64,000 bases of DNA, taken from Silene latifolia. Its lineage: Eukaryota; Streptophyta; Magnoliopsida; Caryophyllales; Caryophyllaceae. Positions 60,521-64,000 of this stretch are shown in pieces. The notes under the pieces are model-generated. The model was not told the origin of the DNA and did no database searches. It saw only the letters and a list, made by a program, of their open reading frames with translations. Made by a program: the position numbers and the translations under genes. How positions within the stretch are numbered: the first letter of the stretch is position 1; each line of letters opens with the position of its first letter. The DNA is taken from the NCBI RefSeq assembly GCF_048544455.1, contig NC_133538.1:452117311-452181310 (forward strand), given 5' to 3'.

Positions 60521-61919
60521 TTTGGAAGTGGTTCTTCAACCATACTTTTACCGAAGTTAAGAGAGGTATGTCATTCCCAATCAGGAGTATGTCGTCAACA
60601 TACAATATTAGGAAGACAACCTTGCTCCCACTCGACTTGATATATAGACATGGTTCCTCGACCGATCGAGTAAATCCATTCTCTTTTATCACCTGGTCGA
60701 ATCGATGATTCCAACTCCGAGATGCTTGCTTAAGTCCATAAATGGAACGCTTAAGCTTGCACACTTTCTTAGGATGTTCAGGATCGATGAAACCTTCGGG
60801 TTGTACCATGTACAACTCTTCCTCAAAATAACCGTTTAAGAAGGTGGTTTTCACATCCATTTGCCAAATTTCATAGTCATGAAAAGCGGCAATCGCTAAG
60901 ATAATCCGAATGGAACGCAGCATGACTACGGGTGCAAAAATTTCATCGTAGTGCAAACCTGGCACTTGGGTGAAACCTTTAGAAACTAGTCGTGCTTTAT
61001 AGATATCTTGTTGACCTTCCACAGAATGCTTTATCTTGTAAAGCCATTTGCATTGAAGGGGACGAACCTTAGCAGGTAAGTCAACAAGATCCCATACGTT
61101 GTTCTCATACATGGAGTCCATCTCGGATTGCATGGCCTCAAGCCATAGCTTTGAGTCGGAACTAGTCATGGCACCTTTATAGGTTGCGGGTTCACTACTC
61201 GTTAGGAGTAGAATGTCATCTATGTCATGTTCCTCGACCATACCAATGTATCTGTCCGGAGGAATAGAGACTCTTCCCGACCTCCTAGGTTCCTCAGGAA
61301 TATTAACCGCAGCCGGGATTGAAGGAATTGGTTCCTCCAATGGTTGCTCGGTATTTGGTTCTGGAACCTCCGACAGTTTGAAGGTTCTATCACTCTTTGC
61401 ATTCTCGAGAAATTCCTTCTCTAAGAATGTCGCACTAGCCGCAACAAATACACGTTGTTCGGTTGGCGAATAAAAGTAATGACCAAGTGTTCCCTTAGGA
61501 TAACCTATAAAGTATGTCTTGGCCGATCGCGGGCCGAGCTTATCCTCGTGTCTCCACTTGACATAAGCCTCGCAGCCCCAAACCCGTATAAAGGACAAGT
61601 TAGGGACTGTTCCCTTCCATAGTTCATATGGAGTCTTGTCAACAGCTTTAGACGGACTTCGGTTAAGTATTAGAGCAGCTAACAGAAGAGCATAACCCCA
61701 CAATGAGTCAGGCAACACGGTGTGACTCATCATGGATCGAACCATATCAAGTAGTGTTCGATTTCTCCGTTCGGACACACCATTCAACTGAGGTGTTCCA
61801 GGTGGAGTTAACTGTAAGGCAATCCCACAGTCTTTGAGGTGTTGATCAAACTCGTGAGAAAGATACTCGCCACCACGGTCTGATCGCAGTGTTTTAATCT
61901 TTCTACCCAAAAGGTTCAT
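60465..61919 (-). pseudogene. Copia integrase (second half) and reverse transcriptase
   Basis: A 484-codon frame on the minus strand contains the integrase motifs LRSDRGGEYLS and GVSERRNRTLLD, carrying the second Asp and the Glu. A Pro/Glu-rich linker follows, then RT with WLYKIKHSVEGQ, KARLVSKGFTQ, DVKTTFLNGYFEEE, YGLKQASRSWN and the catalytic LYVDDILLIGND. After HFQM the sequence leaves the RT family and soon stops at 60465, so RT lacks its end and RNase H is absent. The frame is otherwise open, hence fairly young. Confidence 0.87.
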
Positions 61920-62500
61920 GCCCGATTCTGGTATTCCTTGAATTTCTCAAAGAATTCACTTTTGTGCTTCATCAAGTAGACATAGCCATATCTACTTAAA
62001 TCGTCCGTGAAAGTGATGAAATACCTATAGCCTTCTCGTGCGGTGATTGACATAGGTCCACACACATCCGTATGTATGAGTCCTAATAGGTCAGCAGCGC
62101 GCATTCCAACACCTTTGAAGGAAATTCGAGTCATCTTACCAATGAGACATGATTCACACGTGCCAAATGATTGAAAATCAAAGGCCGAGATAGCTCCATT
62201 CTTTATGAGCTGTTTTACGCGTTTCTTATTAATGTGTCCCATACGGCAGTGCCATAGGTATGTTTGATCTTTGTCACCAACCTTTAACTTCTTATTCATT
62301 ACGTGTAATATTTCGGTGGTCTGATCTAAAACATAAATTCCGTTCATGGAGACTGCCTTGCCATAAATCATATCGTGTAATGAGAAAATGCAAGAATTAT
62401 TCTCTATTACAAATGAAAAACCAAGTTTGTCAAGTGCGAAATCAAATAATGTTTTTAGAAAGACTGGGTACATAATAGCAGTTATATAAAAATAACTCAA
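61916..62500 (-). pseudogene. Copia GAG-pre-integrase and integrase (first half)
   Basis: The minus strand encodes the pre-integrase zinc site (LWHCRMGHINKKR, then CESCLIGKM) and the start of the integrase core (LIHTDVCGPM, YFITFTDDLSRYGYVYLM), with the first catalytic Asp. It ends YQNRA and is followed by a one-base frame change into the next frame at 61919. It overlaps the gag-protease frame by about 60 bases in another phase. Confidence 0.84.
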
Positions 62501-63644
62501 ATCCGCTAGGAAGCTGGATCACGTATGTTCCCCTCGAGACGGCAGCCACTCGTGCTCCATTCCCGACACGCAGGTCCACCTCACCCTTTACGAGGGGTTC
62601 GATGTTTCGGAGCCCCTGCACATGATTACACAGATGAGAACCACAACCAGTATCTAGTACCCAAGTTTCGTAACTTGCGTGGTTAATCTCAATCATATGA
62701 ATAAAAGTAGAAGAGGAAGAAGATATACCAACAGGTTTAACGCGACCTGCTTTTATGTCCTCATGGTAAACAGGATATGTACGCCTCCAATGCCCAGTCT
62801 TGTGGCAGTGATGGCATTCCATGTTTTCGATCATGCTCTTTGTCGCGCCTGATGAGTTGCTTGCCTCACCAGGCCCACTCTTACCTGATCCCGACTTCTT
62901 AAACTTCGGTTTACCTCCCGCTAGGTCTGCCTGAGCTTTGCCCTTACCCTTGCCCTTATTTGACACAACGAGAACATCCTGTTTCAAGCTCCCACTGAAC
63001 TTCATGTCCTTCTCGGTCTGTACGAGAAGGGAGTGTAGTTCATGAGGACTTTTCTTCAAATCATTCATATAGTAATTTGCTCTAAAGAGCGCAAAACCAT
63101 CGTGGAGTGAATGAAGCATGTGGTCAATCACGATGTTCTCGCTGATTTTACAATCAAGCGCCTCCAGTCTCTCGACATTCTCAATCATGCTGAGAATGTG
63201 TGGGCTAACCGGTTGGCCCTTCTGGAGTCTCGCATCAAAGAAGCGAGTGGTATGCTCATAGGTCACGATTCTCGGGTCTTTCGAGAATTCCTTAGTGAGC
63301 GTGGTGAAAATCTTGTTTGCACCTTGGGCTATGAAGCGTTTCTGCAAATTGGATTCCATTGCAAAAATGAGTACGTTTTTAATCGCACCCGCTTCCATGA
63401 CGAAATCGTTATACTTGGCGATCTCGTTAGCTCCAGCCGTGGGACCTGGGTTTGACGGGATGGGCTCATCGAGAATTTGAGCTTCCGTCACCCGGCAAGA
63501 TTCCGTAATGCCGCCTCACATCCGCGAAGTTTGATCCATCATTCTTGATCGAGTTGACCGATTCATCCGATTCATGAAGATCCGAAGCCAGGACTCACGG
63601 TCCAATGTGGCACTTGGCATTGGGTCGTCAGCACGACCAGCCAT
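62442..63644 (-). pseudogene. Copia gag and protease
   Basis: The probable start is an ATG at 63642-63644 (MAGRADDPMPSATLDRES). A frame change near 63490-63540 leads to the long frame 63491-62442. It has the gag core (TLTKEFSKDPRIVTYEHT, ILSMIENVERLEALDCKIS), a Lys/Gly-rich stretch and a zinc knuckle in which the last Cys is Tyr (CHHCHKTGHWRRTY). The protease motif is WVLDTGCGSHLC. The change at the knuckle would weaken RNA binding. Confidence 0.83.
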
Positions 63645-64000
63645 TTTGTTATTAGCAGTTTAAGTGATCGTGATCTACACTGAAAAGAAAGGAAAAACAA
63701 AACGAAATAAGCAACTCATCGAGGTGATTTAAGTCTATTAAAAATTCATTTTAATCGTGTAGACTCATTGCACTTGTATAATTGATCTCCCTCAAGAATA
63801 ATACAAGTGATCCCAAGACTCAATTTCCGTAAATTGATAAGCCAACTGTTTAGCTAGTTCTATCGTTAGAACTCTTGATCGATAGATTTCCGTAAATCCT
63901 ATCTATAGTCCACCATAATCACAGGATCGTACGAGTGACCATAGTGTTGAGATAAAATAGGTCAATCAGTTCCAACTTACCCGACGTAGAAGGGGTCATA
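63645..64000 (-). other. Leader of the Copia element, no gene
   Basis: The upstream region on the minus strand has no ORF. No primer binding site or LTR edge was recognised before the window ends. Confidence 0.45.

Larger units (their letters stand above)
60234..64000 (-). mobile_element. Ty1/Copia retrotransposon, minus strand, partial
   Basis: Gag, protease, integrase and RT are in Copia order on the minus strand. The left boundary is a TG (TGTATACTTCCC) at 60234, joined to LINE sequence; the 5' LTR lies right of 64000. RT is cut short after the catalytic region and RNase H is missing, so the element has an internal deletion next to its 3' LTR remnant. Confidence 0.82.

Overview
This window is plant nuclear DNA, very probably from a eudicot, made almost entirely of nested transposable elements. 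I found no convincing single-copy host gene. Plant origin rests on the families seen: Athila Ty3/Gypsy elements with an Asp-tRNA primer site, a Sirevirus-like Ty1/Copia element, CACTA transposons, L1-type LINEs, a tRNA-derived SINE and a TRIM. Species cannot be read from the sequence.

Layout. (1) 1-36104 is an Athila element on the minus strand (called Athila-1): 5' LTR 33303-36104, primer site 33281-33297, gag 31568-33167, protease to integrase 20741-24699, and a post-pol ORF split between 13388-14270 and 1200-1568. Its 3' LTR lies outside the window. Inserted in it are a SINE (840-1042, 17-bp duplication), a Sirevirus-like Copia element (1574-13382, duplication ATATT), a three-LTR array (14718-20422), a non-coding LTR element (24700-31562, duplication CATAC) and, inside its LTR, a TG...CA insert ending in a 54-bp inverted repeat (34495-35784, duplication CCTAG). 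(2) 36105-40041 is the right part of a CACTA transposon with a broken TNP2 transposase, apparently interrupted by Athila-1. (3) 40042-54084 looks like the 3' end of a second Athila element on the plus strand (Athila-2; 3' LTR 52575-54084). It carries an unusual composite of two outward-facing LTRs (40754-52126, duplication TGTGA), which itself holds a deleted Copia element, a CACTA end, a LINE tail in a TTA microsatellite and a 1.6-kb retroposon. (4) 54085-60233 is a decayed L1 LINE interrupted by a TRIM (57288-57840, duplication TTCAC). (5) 60234-64000 is a minus-strand Copia element whose 5' LTR lies beyond the window.

No genes here form a host pathway; the unit of meaning is the order of insertion. 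Observations most worth following are: 14-bp palindromic boxes (TACTCGATCGAGTA and TACTCGGYCGAGTA) at alternating 21/19-bp spacing in two LTR families; the composite with inverted, unlike LTRs inside one target-site duplication; the fold-back-ended insert; a 260-bp inversion inside a Copia integrase in an element with well-matched LTRs; and a GTTATAGC/GCTATAAC inverted motif spread through both LTR and coding DNA of the Sirevirus.
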